This document shows, piece after piece, positions 1 through 4,655 of a stretch of 5,180 nucleotides of DNA. The stretch is taken from positions 1 to 5,180 of the forward strand of contig JACVRP010000286.1 of NCBI GenBank assembly GCA_014534385.1. The letters are read 5' to 3'. Made by a program: the position numbers and the translations under genes. How positions within the stretch are numbered: position 1 is the first letter of the stretch; each line of letters opens with the position of its first letter. The notes beneath the pieces are model-generated. The model ran no database searches. It saw only the letters and a program-made list of their open reading frames with translations, and was not told the origin of the DNA. The DNA is from Cyanobacteria bacterium Co-bin13 (GTDB lineage: Bacteria; Cyanobacteriota; Cyanobacteriia; Phormidesmidales; Phormidesmidaceae).

Positions 1-308
1 ACATCTAAAATTGGGTTAGACAGCAGGATCTCGTAGAACCCAGAGGCCACCGTGAAAAACGTGATCACCGCAGACCCAACCAGGTTGTACCAGCCCACGT
101 CAAACAGGCCGGAGCGCGTTACCGGAATCGCCAGGTACTTAAAGACGGCCTTGTCAACCGGAAAGAGGGCACCGACGATATCGAATGCGATCGCAACGAT
201 AAACAGCCCCAGGGTCAGGTGCACAAAATTGGGGTGTAGCGGAATGGCATAGGGCAGGTTGTTTGCCCCCAGCTGATCGCCCAACTGGTTCACTAGGTCC
301 GATCTCAT
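1..308 (-). CDS. DUF2231 family membrane protein, C-terminal part outside window
   Basis: The first 102 codons of this gene are inside the window and it runs off the left edge. The start is the ATG at 308-306, which overlaps the TGA of the upstream gene (ATGA overlap) and has AAGGA 8 bases upstream, so translation is probably coupled. The protein begins MRSDLVNQLGDQLGANNLPY and then has LHPNFVH (His25 and His30) leading into a membrane segment at about residues 27-49; a second one lies at about 73-95, after a WYNLV motif. The LHPxxVH entry into the first helix and the W-[WY]-N-L-V start of the second are shared with the upstream neighbour, so the two are paralogues. DUF2231 proteins are integral membrane proteins of unproven function. 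The histidines at the helix ends could bind a metal or haem, but that is inference. Confidence 0.85.
   Translation of the reverse strand, partial: MRSDLVNQLGDQLGANNLPYAIPLHPNFVHLTLGLFIVAIAFDIVGALFPVDKAVFKYLAIPVTRSGLFDVGWYNLVGSAVITFFTVASGFYEILLSNPILD
187..194. repeat. HIP1 octamer GCGATCGC (one of five)
   Basis: The palindrome occurs here and at 1389-1396, 2170-2177, 2503-2510 and 4707-4714, about one per kilobase and all inside coding sequence. HIP1 over-representation is a known mark of many cyanobacterial genomes and is the strongest taxonomic clue in the window. Confidence 0.9.
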
Positions 309-802
309 GACAGCTTTCCTTCTCTAATCGCTTCCACCACCGGGGCAGTGTGCAGGCCGTAGACCCACACCAGCACACTGCCTAAATAGCTCTGGACAAT
401 CACCAGAACCGTCAGCAGCGCCGCAGCTAAAAGGTAAGGAATCGGCAGCGAATGAAAGTTGCGGCGAATCACATAGCGCCAGCCAGTGACCCCCGCCAAA
501 ATGCCTGAGAGCGCCCAGCCCAATAGCGTGTGCAGGTTGAGTGTGGAGACTGAAGCGTTGTAGGGCTCTGCTAATCCGGCTTCGATTTGGCCAAAGATAA
601 CGGCGATAAAAATGGAAACGGTGGCAAACACCAGGTTCCACCAGCTCACCTCAAGCAGCTTCTGATTCTTGGTGAAGTAGCCGATAATGTCGCAGACAAA
701 AGCAAACAGCACCATCGCAATCACAAAGTGGACCACGATGGGATGAAGCGTGTCGGGGTAGGGAAGATTGTGCTCGTTGAGCGGCGGCAGGTACTCAAAC
801 AC
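305..802 (-). CDS. DUF2231 family four-helix membrane protein
   Basis: This gene encodes a 165-residue integral membrane protein of the DUF2231 family. I place the start at the GTG at 802-800 because GGAG lies 6 bases upstream; a TTG at 814-812 in the same frame overlaps that GGAG and has no Shine-Dalgarno of its own. From the GTG the protein starts MFEYLPPLNEHNLPYPDTLH. Predicted membrane segments are at about 21-43, 53-75, 92-112 and 121-148. His20 and His25 (LHPIVVH), His91 (LHTLLGW) and His151 (YGLHTAPV) all sit at helix ends, an arrangement that could hold a cofactor, though none has been shown. It is the first gene of a two-gene unit with its paralogue, joined by a 4-base overlap. The molecular role is unknown; a link to respiratory oxidase genes is my recollection of cyanobacterial gene order. 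Confidence 0.9.
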   Translation of the reverse strand: MFEYLPPLNEHNLPYPDTLHPIVVHFVIAMVLFAFVCDIIGYFTKNQKLLEVSWWNLVFATVSIFIAVIFGQIEAGLAEPYNASVSTLNLHTLLGWALSGILAGVTGWRYVIRRNFHSLPIPYLLAAALLTVLVIVQSYLGSVLVWVYGLHTAPVVEAIREGKLS

Positions 803-973
803 AGTATTCTCCAAGACACATTAAATTAGATTCAAGCCAGACGGACAGCTCGGCTAGACCGTACCTCCAGTATGGAGTGTTCGACCAGAAGGCAGGCTTT
901 TCCCTGAAAGTTTTAAGGTTCATACTGCCTAACCAAAATGCAGTTGCTGTCCTATTCCTGCCAAGGTAACGCA

Positions 974-994
974 TAATTCTTTTGTCGAGAATTA
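974..994. promoter_or_regulatory. AT-rich inverted repeat, possible operator
   Basis: The arms taattct (974-980) and agaatta (988-994) are perfect 7-bp inverted repeats around a 7-base spacer. The element lies about 170 bp upstream of the DUF2231 start and has the size of a binding site for a dimeric regulator. No flanking promoter is clear, so it may be chance. Confidence 0.25.
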
Positions 995-1204
995 ATCAGT
1001 GGGCGTGGGTTTGGCAGTAAACTCGGGAATTGAAATTGACCTAGCGCGGCGGCCCAGACAGCTTTTCAAGACTTAACAGTTGTGATCCTAATGGTCCCAG
1101 AGGTCAGCAAAATCATCATTTGGGGGGATTGTCAGGAGGTGGTCAGTCCTTGCCCAAGCAGGAAGAGTTCGTAGGCTGCAGCCCTAATTTTTCTAGAGAT
1201 CCTT

Positions 1205-1249
1205 GCTGGGCCAGAGGCAGGCTTAGCCCCAACCTGCCTCTGGCCCAGC
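1205..1249 (-). terminator. Perfect 17-bp stem-loop after the 355-residue gene
   Basis: The arms gctgggccagaggcagg (1205-1221) and its exact reverse complement (1233-1249) enclose an 11-base loop. The structure begins 8 bases after the TGA of the minus-strand gene that ends at 1258, which is the expected place for a terminator or a 3'-end protecting hairpin. On the minus strand the stem is followed by AAGGATCTCTAG and no run of T, so it is not a standard intrinsic terminator. Hairpins lacking a U-tract have been proposed to end transcripts in cyanobacteria. Confidence 0.6.
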
Positions 1250-1257
1250 GTTTCGGC

Positions 1258-2325
1258 TCAAAAGTCGCTTTCATCGGGGCCACCATCGTCGAGCAGCCGC
1301 CAGCGGATGGTACGCGATAGGGGGCTGTCGCTGTCACCAAGCTGGATTTCGACAATTTCGCTGGTGAGGGGAGCCAGGGCATTGAGGAGCGATCGCAAGT
1401 TAGGCGTGCTCTCGCCGCTATCGACATAGACCCGTTCGGCCAGCTTGTTGAGGCGCTTCCAGGTGGTGTAGAGCTTGGCGGCGGTTTGCTCCAGCTGGGC
1501 CGCTTGGGTCACCATGTCGGCGGTGGCGCTTAGGCAGCCCACCCGCAGAGCCTCTTCCAGGGCCGTTTCTAGCTCTACCCCACCGCTGCCGATCGACTGC
1601 ACCTGGTTGGCCGCCCCCAGGTATTTCGCTAGGTAGCGGGCCTCAGAAGTAACCTGCTTGAGCGTATCGACGTCGGGGTTGATGGTAATTTCGGTTTTGA
1701 GGGTCTGCTGGTGCAGCTCAGGCAGCTTCTCCATCTCCCGCACCAGGGGAGCCAGGTAGCGCGTGGGAATGGTGTTGTTGGCTGCTTTTTCCCGCACTTC
1801 TTCCGGCAGCAGTTCGGAGGTCATGGCTGTCCACTCATCGGAGATCTGGCGCACCTCCCGGCGGGTAATGTGGTCGCCTTTGCGAGCGGCATCGCTGACC
1901 ATCTGCTGCACCTCGGGCGCAGACTGGGCCGTCTCAACAAAGGCCCGCTTACTGAACTGGTTCACGTCCTGAGGCTCTAGCAGCCCTTCCTGCAGCAGCG
2001 CATCGGCGCTGTCGGCCAGCTCAATCAGCGAGTAGGCCTGACTCTTGGTAATCTCTTGATCCTTCAGCCAGTTGAGAAAGCCAGTGCCTCGACCGTCGCC
2101 GCCCTTTCTTTCCCGGTCGCGCACCGTACGCAAGATTCGGCCTCGCCAGATGTCGGTCTGCAGGTCGAAGCGATCGCACACCTGCCAGGCCACCTCAATC
2201 TGCCGCTTAAACTCCGGCTCAGAAATCTTTTCATCTTCCGGATCGGGCAGCTGGAAGTTCAGATCCACCTCCTTCGCCGGATTTCCTTGGGTCAAGTCTG
2301 CCGTGTATGGCACCGCCGGGGTCAT
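1258..2325 (-). CDS. Conserved cyanobacterial protein with DUF3102/ParB-like helical region
   Basis: This gene encodes a 355-residue soluble, largely helical protein with no signal peptide or membrane segment. The ATG at 2325-2323 is the first start after an in-frame stop (2340-2338); GGAG lies only 1 base away and GAGG is about 12 bases away, so the ribosome site is poor. Residues 1-35 look disordered. Residues about 55-115 (IWRGRILRTVRDRE, a Gly-rich turn, then FLNWLKDQEITKSQAYSLIE) resemble the helix-turn-helix of DUF3102/ParB-like proteins, where W-L-x(n)-S-x-x-x-[AT]-[YA] precedes the recognition helix. Residues 125-200 are charged helices; residues 255-310 include AQLEQTAAKLYTTWKRLNKL, probably a coiled coil. 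The end is acidic (DDGGPDESDF). The sequence reads to me like a family conserved across cyanobacteria, but I know no assigned function. DNA binding is inference. A stem-loop follows the stop codon. Confidence 0.85.
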   Translation of the reverse strand: MTPAVPYTADLTQGNPAKEVDLNFQLPDPEDEKISEPEFKRQIEVAWQVCDRFDLQTDIWRGRILRTVRDRERKGGDGRGTGFLNWLKDQEITKSQAYSLIELADSADALLQEGLLEPQDVNQFSKRAFVETAQSAPEVQQMVSDAARKGDHITRREVRQISDEWTAMTSELLPEEVREKAANNTIPTRYLAPLVREMEKLPELHQQTLKTEITINPDVDTLKQVTSEARYLAKYLGAANQVQSIGSGGVELETALEEALRVGCLSATADMVTQAAQLEQTAAKLYTTWKRLNKLAERVYVDSGESTPNLRSLLNALAPLTSEIVEIQLGDSDSPLSRTIRWRLLDDGGPDESDF

Positions 2326-2344
2326 GCTCCAGTCGCCTCAGATT

Positions 2345-2361
2345 ACAGGAGATCGATTATC
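2345..2361 (-). promoter_or_regulatory. Candidate extended -10 promoter for the 355-residue gene
   Basis: Read on the minus strand the sequence is TGGGATAAT, that is TG, one base, then GATAAT (2361-2356, five of six matches to TATAAT). This would start transcription near 2349 and give a leader of about 25 bases before the ATG at 2325. No good -35 element is visible at 16-18 bp, which fits the extended -10 type. Confidence 0.35.
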
Positions 2362-2375
2362 CCACGGCGGGTCAG

Positions 2376-2406
2376 TTTCCAGCAGGCAATCACGAACGCA
2401 TACACT
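2376..2406 (+). promoter_or_regulatory. Weak candidate promoter for the plus-strand membrane protein
   Basis: TACACT at 2401-2406 matches four of six -10 positions. TTTCCA at 2376-2381 matches four of six -35 positions at a long 19-bp spacing. It is placed suitably, about 30 bp before the ATG at 2437, in the 111-bp divergent intergenic region, but either element could be chance. Confidence 0.2.
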
Positions 2407-2436
2407 AGTTGCAGGATAGGGGGAAAAGGAAACGGT

Positions 2437-3138
2437 ATGGCGCGTTCTTTTAATCCGGTTTTGTTTTGGCTGCAGTGGACCCTGGGTACGGCAGTGATCT
2501 TTGCGATCGCAGTTGCTCTGTTCAACGTCTTTGGTCTACTGGTCGTTTCCAGTATTGGACTAGGCTTTTGGCAGGGCTGGCTGCTACGCCGCTGGCTGCC
2601 GATCTGGCGCTGGTGGGTGGTGACAGTGGGCTTTGGCCTGGTCGGATTAGGCTTTGTCATTATCCTGGCCCTGGTGCTGCCGCTGTCCGAGGCGCTTTTC
2701 TCACTTCGGAGCGTGTTTGCTGGCACGGTTATGGGAGCCACGATAGGGCTGGGGCAAGCTCTGGTGCTGCGCCAACAAATCCCCAGGGTTTACTGGTGGA
2801 TTTTGATCAGCGCAGTCGCCCTGGCATTAGGCGCTAGCTGGGTAATCGACCTGACGTTGAGACTAGCCTTCAATATGGAGGTGCCCTACACCCGCTTGAT
2901 CAGGCCCTTGGCACAGAGCCTTCTACCCACCCAGGCCGTTATCCACAGCGTTTGCCGCTACTCGGAATTTTCAGTGCCGCCCCCATCCGTAAATCCCCTG
3001 CAAGACCCCAACTGGCTGTACGGTTGTCGAGCCGTCAACGTTGGCATTGCCTTTCTCAGCGGCCTGATCGGCGGTGCCATCAAAGGCGGCGGCATGGTCT
3101 GGCTATTGGGAAAGGCAGCAGTTCGACAGGCTCACTGA
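2437..3138 (+). CDS. Multipass membrane protein with an internal QxxxLR...WW repeat
   Basis: This gene encodes a 233-residue integral membrane protein that I cannot name. The start is the ATG at 2437, with AGGA 6 bases upstream. The frame stays open back to 2056, but that extension runs antisense through the neighbouring gene and is not membrane-like. Hydrophobic segments lie at about 10-38, 60-83, 93-111, 119-140 and 200-225. A 15-residue motif QxxxLRxx[LI]PxxxWW occurs twice, at residues 46-60 and 107-121 (period 61), which points to an internal duplication. Cys173 and Cys197 lie in the long polar loop at about 142-199 and could form a disulphide on the outer face. A Gly-rich motif, GGAIKGGGMVWLL, ends the last helix. 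Similar repeats with a GxxQxxVLR motif occur in poorly characterised cyanobacterial membrane proteins, as I recall. The gene is divergent from its left neighbour and convergent with the LRAT-PspA gene. Confidence 0.85.
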   Translation: MARSFNPVLFWLQWTLGTAVIFAIAVALFNVFGLLVVSSIGLGFWQGWLLRRWLPIWRWWVVTVGFGLVGLGFVIILALVLPLSEALFSLRSVFAGTVMGATIGLGQALVLRQQIPRVYWWILISAVALALGASWVIDLTLRLAFNMEVPYTRLIRPLAQSLLPTQAVIHSVCRYSEFSVPPPSVNPLQDPNWLYGCRAVNVGIAFLSGLIGGAIKGGGMVWLLGKAAVRQAH

Positions 3139-3142
3139 TTCG

Positions 3143-3170
3143 GCAGAGGGCAGGAGGGAGGGGAGAGGAG
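3143..3170 (+). repeat. Purine-only tract with a 14-bp repeated unit
   Basis: Apart from two C residues and one A-rich step, this 28-base stretch is G and A only. Its first 14 bases, GCAGAGGGCAGGAG, recur exactly at 4106-4119, and part of it (gggcaggagg, 3148-3157) recurs inverted at 3248-3257. GA-rich reiterated spacers of this kind are typical of filamentous cyanobacterial intergenic DNA. Confidence 0.55.
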
Positions 3171-3182
3171 TTAGACATTAGA

Positions 3183-3230
3183 GGAGGCGGAGCCTTCGTA
3201 GGGCATTCCCACGCAGAGCTTGGGAACGAG
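3183..3230. repeat. Dispersed palindromic repeat between convergent genes (two hairpins)
   Basis: The first hairpin, ggaggc-gga-gccttc (3183-3197), has a 6-bp stem with one G-T wobble. The second centres on ttccca (3206-3211) paired with tgggaa (3221-3226), continuing past one mismatch to GC/GC around an AGA loop. The core GCATTCCCACGCAGAGC followed by TGGGAACGAG is very close to a palindromic repeat I recall as scattered through many cyanobacterial genomes; this copy has T at 3220 where the symmetric version would have G. It may serve as a two-way transcription end for the convergent genes. Confidence 0.55.
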
Positions 3231-3245
3231 AAGAACCCTGCTTCG

Positions 3246-3320
3246 CTCCTCCTGCCCAATCTCCCCCCACTCCTCCGCTTCCCCACCTTCCCTACCCATC
3301 CACTCCAGTCCCCTACCCCA
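3246..3320. repeat. Pyrimidine-rich tract (G-rich on the minus strand)
   Basis: About 75 bases are almost entirely C and T with scattered A. On the minus strand this reads as GGGGTAGGGG, GGGTAGGG, GGTGGGG and GGGGGG tracts and includes the stop codon of the LRAT-PspA gene (3315-3313). It mirrors the purine-rich tract at 3143-3170, so the two could pair. It looks like low-complexity spacer of a kind common in cyanobacteria. Confidence 0.5.
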
Positions 3321-4014
3321 ACCGAAACCGCTCCTCCGAAATTTCCCGGTTACGCAGCAAGGTCAGCTGCATATCGACCAGCTCGGCAAGCTGAGTCTGA
3401 AGACTGTCTAGCTGCTTTTGGGCGGCGACTTTTTTGTGGAGGGCGGCGCGGGCCAGGTCTTCTCGCTGCTTTCGCAGGGCGGCTTGGGCGACTCGCTGCC
3501 AGGTATCGGCTTCCTGCTGGGCCTGCTGAGCTTGGGTGCGTAGGGTTTGGTAGGCGCTGGAAATGTCGCCCAGGGCTTTTTGGAAGAGGGCAATCGCCTG
3601 CTCAGGGGAGCGATCTTGGGCTGTTCTTTCAATCAGTCCTCGGACTTCGGGCAGGCGCAGCTGCTCCAGCCGCAGTCCGAAGTTGGCGAGCTGAGGACTT
3701 TCACTGCGTCCGGTTTTGCACCAGTTAGCAAAGTGCTCGCAGTTGTTGAAAAAGAGATCATAGCGGCGTTCACCCAGGCGACTTTCGGCCCGCTCCATCA
3801 CCACATCCGGTACGAAGGAGACGGGCTGTACCACGGTGTAGATGGGCTTGCCTTGAGCAAAGGTATCGAAGTGGGTACGGGTGACGGCGGCCTCGCTGCC
3901 GGTCTTGCGGTAGTGAATGACCGTATTGTCACCACAGTCAATCCCGTGGTGTTCGTAAAGGCCGGGAATGCCGGCCAGTTCGCGCATTACATAAATCTGA
4001 TCGCCCCGCGCCAT
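3313..4014 (-). CDS. LRAT-domain protein fused to a PspA/IM30-like coiled coil
   Basis: This gene encodes a 233-residue two-domain protein. Residues 1-103 form an LRAT (lecithin retinol acyltransferase) domain of the permuted NlpC/P60 superfamily. GDQIYVMRE opens the fold, His23 (YEHHGIDCGD) and His34 (TVIHY) match the two histidines, and Cys92 in NNCEHFANWC is the catalytic nucleophile. LRAT-family enzymes transfer or hydrolyse phospholipid acyl groups through a Cys thioester. Residues about 135-215 are helical; ADTWQRVAQAALRKQ followed by REDLARAALHKK (184-195) closely matches the PspA/IM30 (Vipp1) signature. The amphipathic helix 0 of PspA is absent and the LRAT domain takes its place. I infer an acyl-chain enzyme held at membranes or in a PspA polymer. 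The ATG at 4014 is the first start after an in-frame stop (4023-4021); only a weak GAAGA precedes it. It lies 154 bp downstream of an FHA gene. Confidence 0.9.
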   Translation of the reverse strand: MARGDQIYVMRELAGIPGLYEHHGIDCGDNTVIHYRKTGSEAAVTRTHFDTFAQGKPIYTVVQPVSFVPDVVMERAESRLGERRYDLFFNNCEHFANWCKTGRSESPQLANFGLRLEQLRLPEVRGLIERTAQDRSPEQAIALFQKALGDISSAYQTLRTQAQQAQQEADTWQRVAQAALRKQREDLARAALHKKVAAQKQLDSLQTQLAELVDMQLTLLRNREISEERFRLG

Positions 4015-4105
4015 GAGTCTTCAGCTAGTTGGGCTAAAACGTCTTAGGGAAGTCTAACGCAGCGAGACTGCACCCGTAGGGTTGTAGGGCCGTGGGCTGT
4101 AGAGA

Positions 4106-4119
4106 GCAGAGGGCAGGAG
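4106..4119 (+). repeat. Second copy of the 14-bp GCAGAGGGCAGGAG repeat
   Basis: This is an exact, same-orientation copy of 3143-3156. The two copies sit in the spacers on either side of the LRAT-PspA gene. A 14-bp exact match is unlikely by chance in 5 kb, so a genome-wide spacer repeat is the simplest explanation. Confidence 0.5.
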
Positions 4120-4120
4120 A

Positions 4121-4161
4121 ATCTAGCAAGCTGCACGTTGGAAAATGAGGAATCGCTAGAT
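4121..4161 (-). terminator. Weak stem-loop downstream of the second FHA gene
   Basis: The arms atctagc (4121-4127) and gctagat (4155-4161) are perfect 7-bp inverted repeats with a 27-base spacer, starting 7 bases after the TAG at 4171-4169. The loop is long and no T-run follows on the minus strand, so this may not end transcription. Confidence 0.2.
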
Positions 4162-4168
4162 CAGGTTT

Positions 4169-4591
4169 CTAAAGGGTTAGAACGGCTTTAAACTCGCTAT
4201 CAAATTCTACCGAGGGGGATTCTACAGTGGTAAAAGAGGCCGCCATGCGAGAGCGGTTTTCTAACAGCTCCTGAAGGGGAGATCGTTTCTCCTCGGTCAT
4301 GTTGATTTGGATATTGGGGCCCGAACGGGCCAAGCGAATAATAATGCCGTTTTGAACGGGTGCCTCAGCAATGCGCTTACCCTCTAAGTAAGTGCCGTTG
4401 GTGCCCAGGCTTCTGATTTCCCAACCGCTATCGGTGCGGTGAATTTCTACGTGATGACGAGACACGACAGCACTGTAGAGAATGACATCGTTGTCGGTGG
4501 AGCGGCCGATGCGGATAACAGGTTCCTTCTCAAACGTCCAGTGCTGGACCGGCGTTTTATTTAGAGGGTGAAGCAGGGAGAGAGTAATCAC
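4169..4591 (-). CDS. Small FHA-domain protein
   Basis: This gene encodes a 140-residue protein that is mostly one forkhead-associated domain, a module that binds phosphothreonine peptides. From the chosen GTG at 4591-4589 it starts MITLSLLHPL. A TTG at 4600 is the only other in-frame start before a stop at 4609-4607. Neither has a clear ribosome site; I prefer the GTG because the family I recall begins with this ITL strand. The FHA hallmarks are Gly29-Arg30 (IRIGRSTDND), Ser44-Arg45-x-His47 (VVSRHHVEI) and Asn65-Gly66-Thr67 (LGTNGTYLEG), so the phosphate-binding residues are intact. Residues about 103-140 follow the domain and are polar, with no motif I know. There is no membrane segment, so it is probably a cytoplasmic adaptor for Ser/Thr kinase signalling. 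It lies 64 bp downstream of another FHA gene on the same strand and is probably co-transcribed with it. Confidence 0.9.
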   Translation of the reverse strand: MITLSLLHPLNKTPVQHWTFEKEPVIRIGRSTDNDVILYSAVVSRHHVEIHRTDSGWEIRSLGTNGTYLEGKRIAEAPVQNGIIIRLARSGPNIQINMTEEKRSPLQELLENRSRMAASFTTVESPSVEFDSEFKAVLTL

Positions 4592-4655
4592 ATTACACAA
4601 GCCAAACTAAAAAATGGCCGCTCAGGTGATCGATGCCTAAAGATGTTCTTCAAGA

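Larger units (their letters stand above)
803..1257. other. 455-bp non-coding stretch upstream of the DUF2231 pair
   Basis: I see no convincing gene here. The stretch holds the leader of the DUF2231 unit, an AT-rich palindrome at 974-994 and the stem-loop at 1205-1249. Short open frames exist: 795-974 minus (59 codons), 1066-1119 minus (17 codons), and an open stretch at 1040-1174 plus. None has a good ribosome binding site or a sequence I recognise. I could not find a -35/-10 pair for the DUF2231 operon that I would defend. Confidence 0.5.

Noticed and set aside
812..814. TTG as start of the DUF2231 protein.
   Set aside because: It overlaps the GGAG that is ideally spaced for the GTG at 802, and has no ribosome site of its own.
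865..877. Small inverted repeat ctcca-gta-tggag.
   Set aside because: Five-bp arms are expected by chance at this window size.
795..974. Minus-strand open frame of 59 codons (MRYLGRNRTATAFW...) overlapping the DUF2231 start.
   Set aside because: It has no Shine-Dalgarno, no sequence I recognise, and it overlaps the better supported DUF2231 start. A leader peptide is possible but unsupported.
1143..1427. Minus-strand open frame of 94 codons at the end of the 355-residue gene.
   Set aside because: It is a different-frame shadow of that gene and reads through the 17-bp hairpin.
2056..2436. In-frame upstream extension of the membrane protein to give 360 residues.
   Set aside because: It runs antisense through the start of the 355-residue gene, is not membrane-like, and the ATG at 2437 has a well-placed AGGA.
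2952..3728. Plus-strand open frame of 258 codons across the convergent spacer.
   Set aside because: It overlaps the end of the membrane protein gene, crosses the repeat region and then lies antisense to the LRAT-PspA gene; its translation is low-complexity Arg/Pro/Gly-rich.
3547..4047. Plus-strand open frame of 166 codons opposite the LRAT-PspA gene.
   Set aside because: It is the antisense shadow of a gene with clear catalytic motifs.
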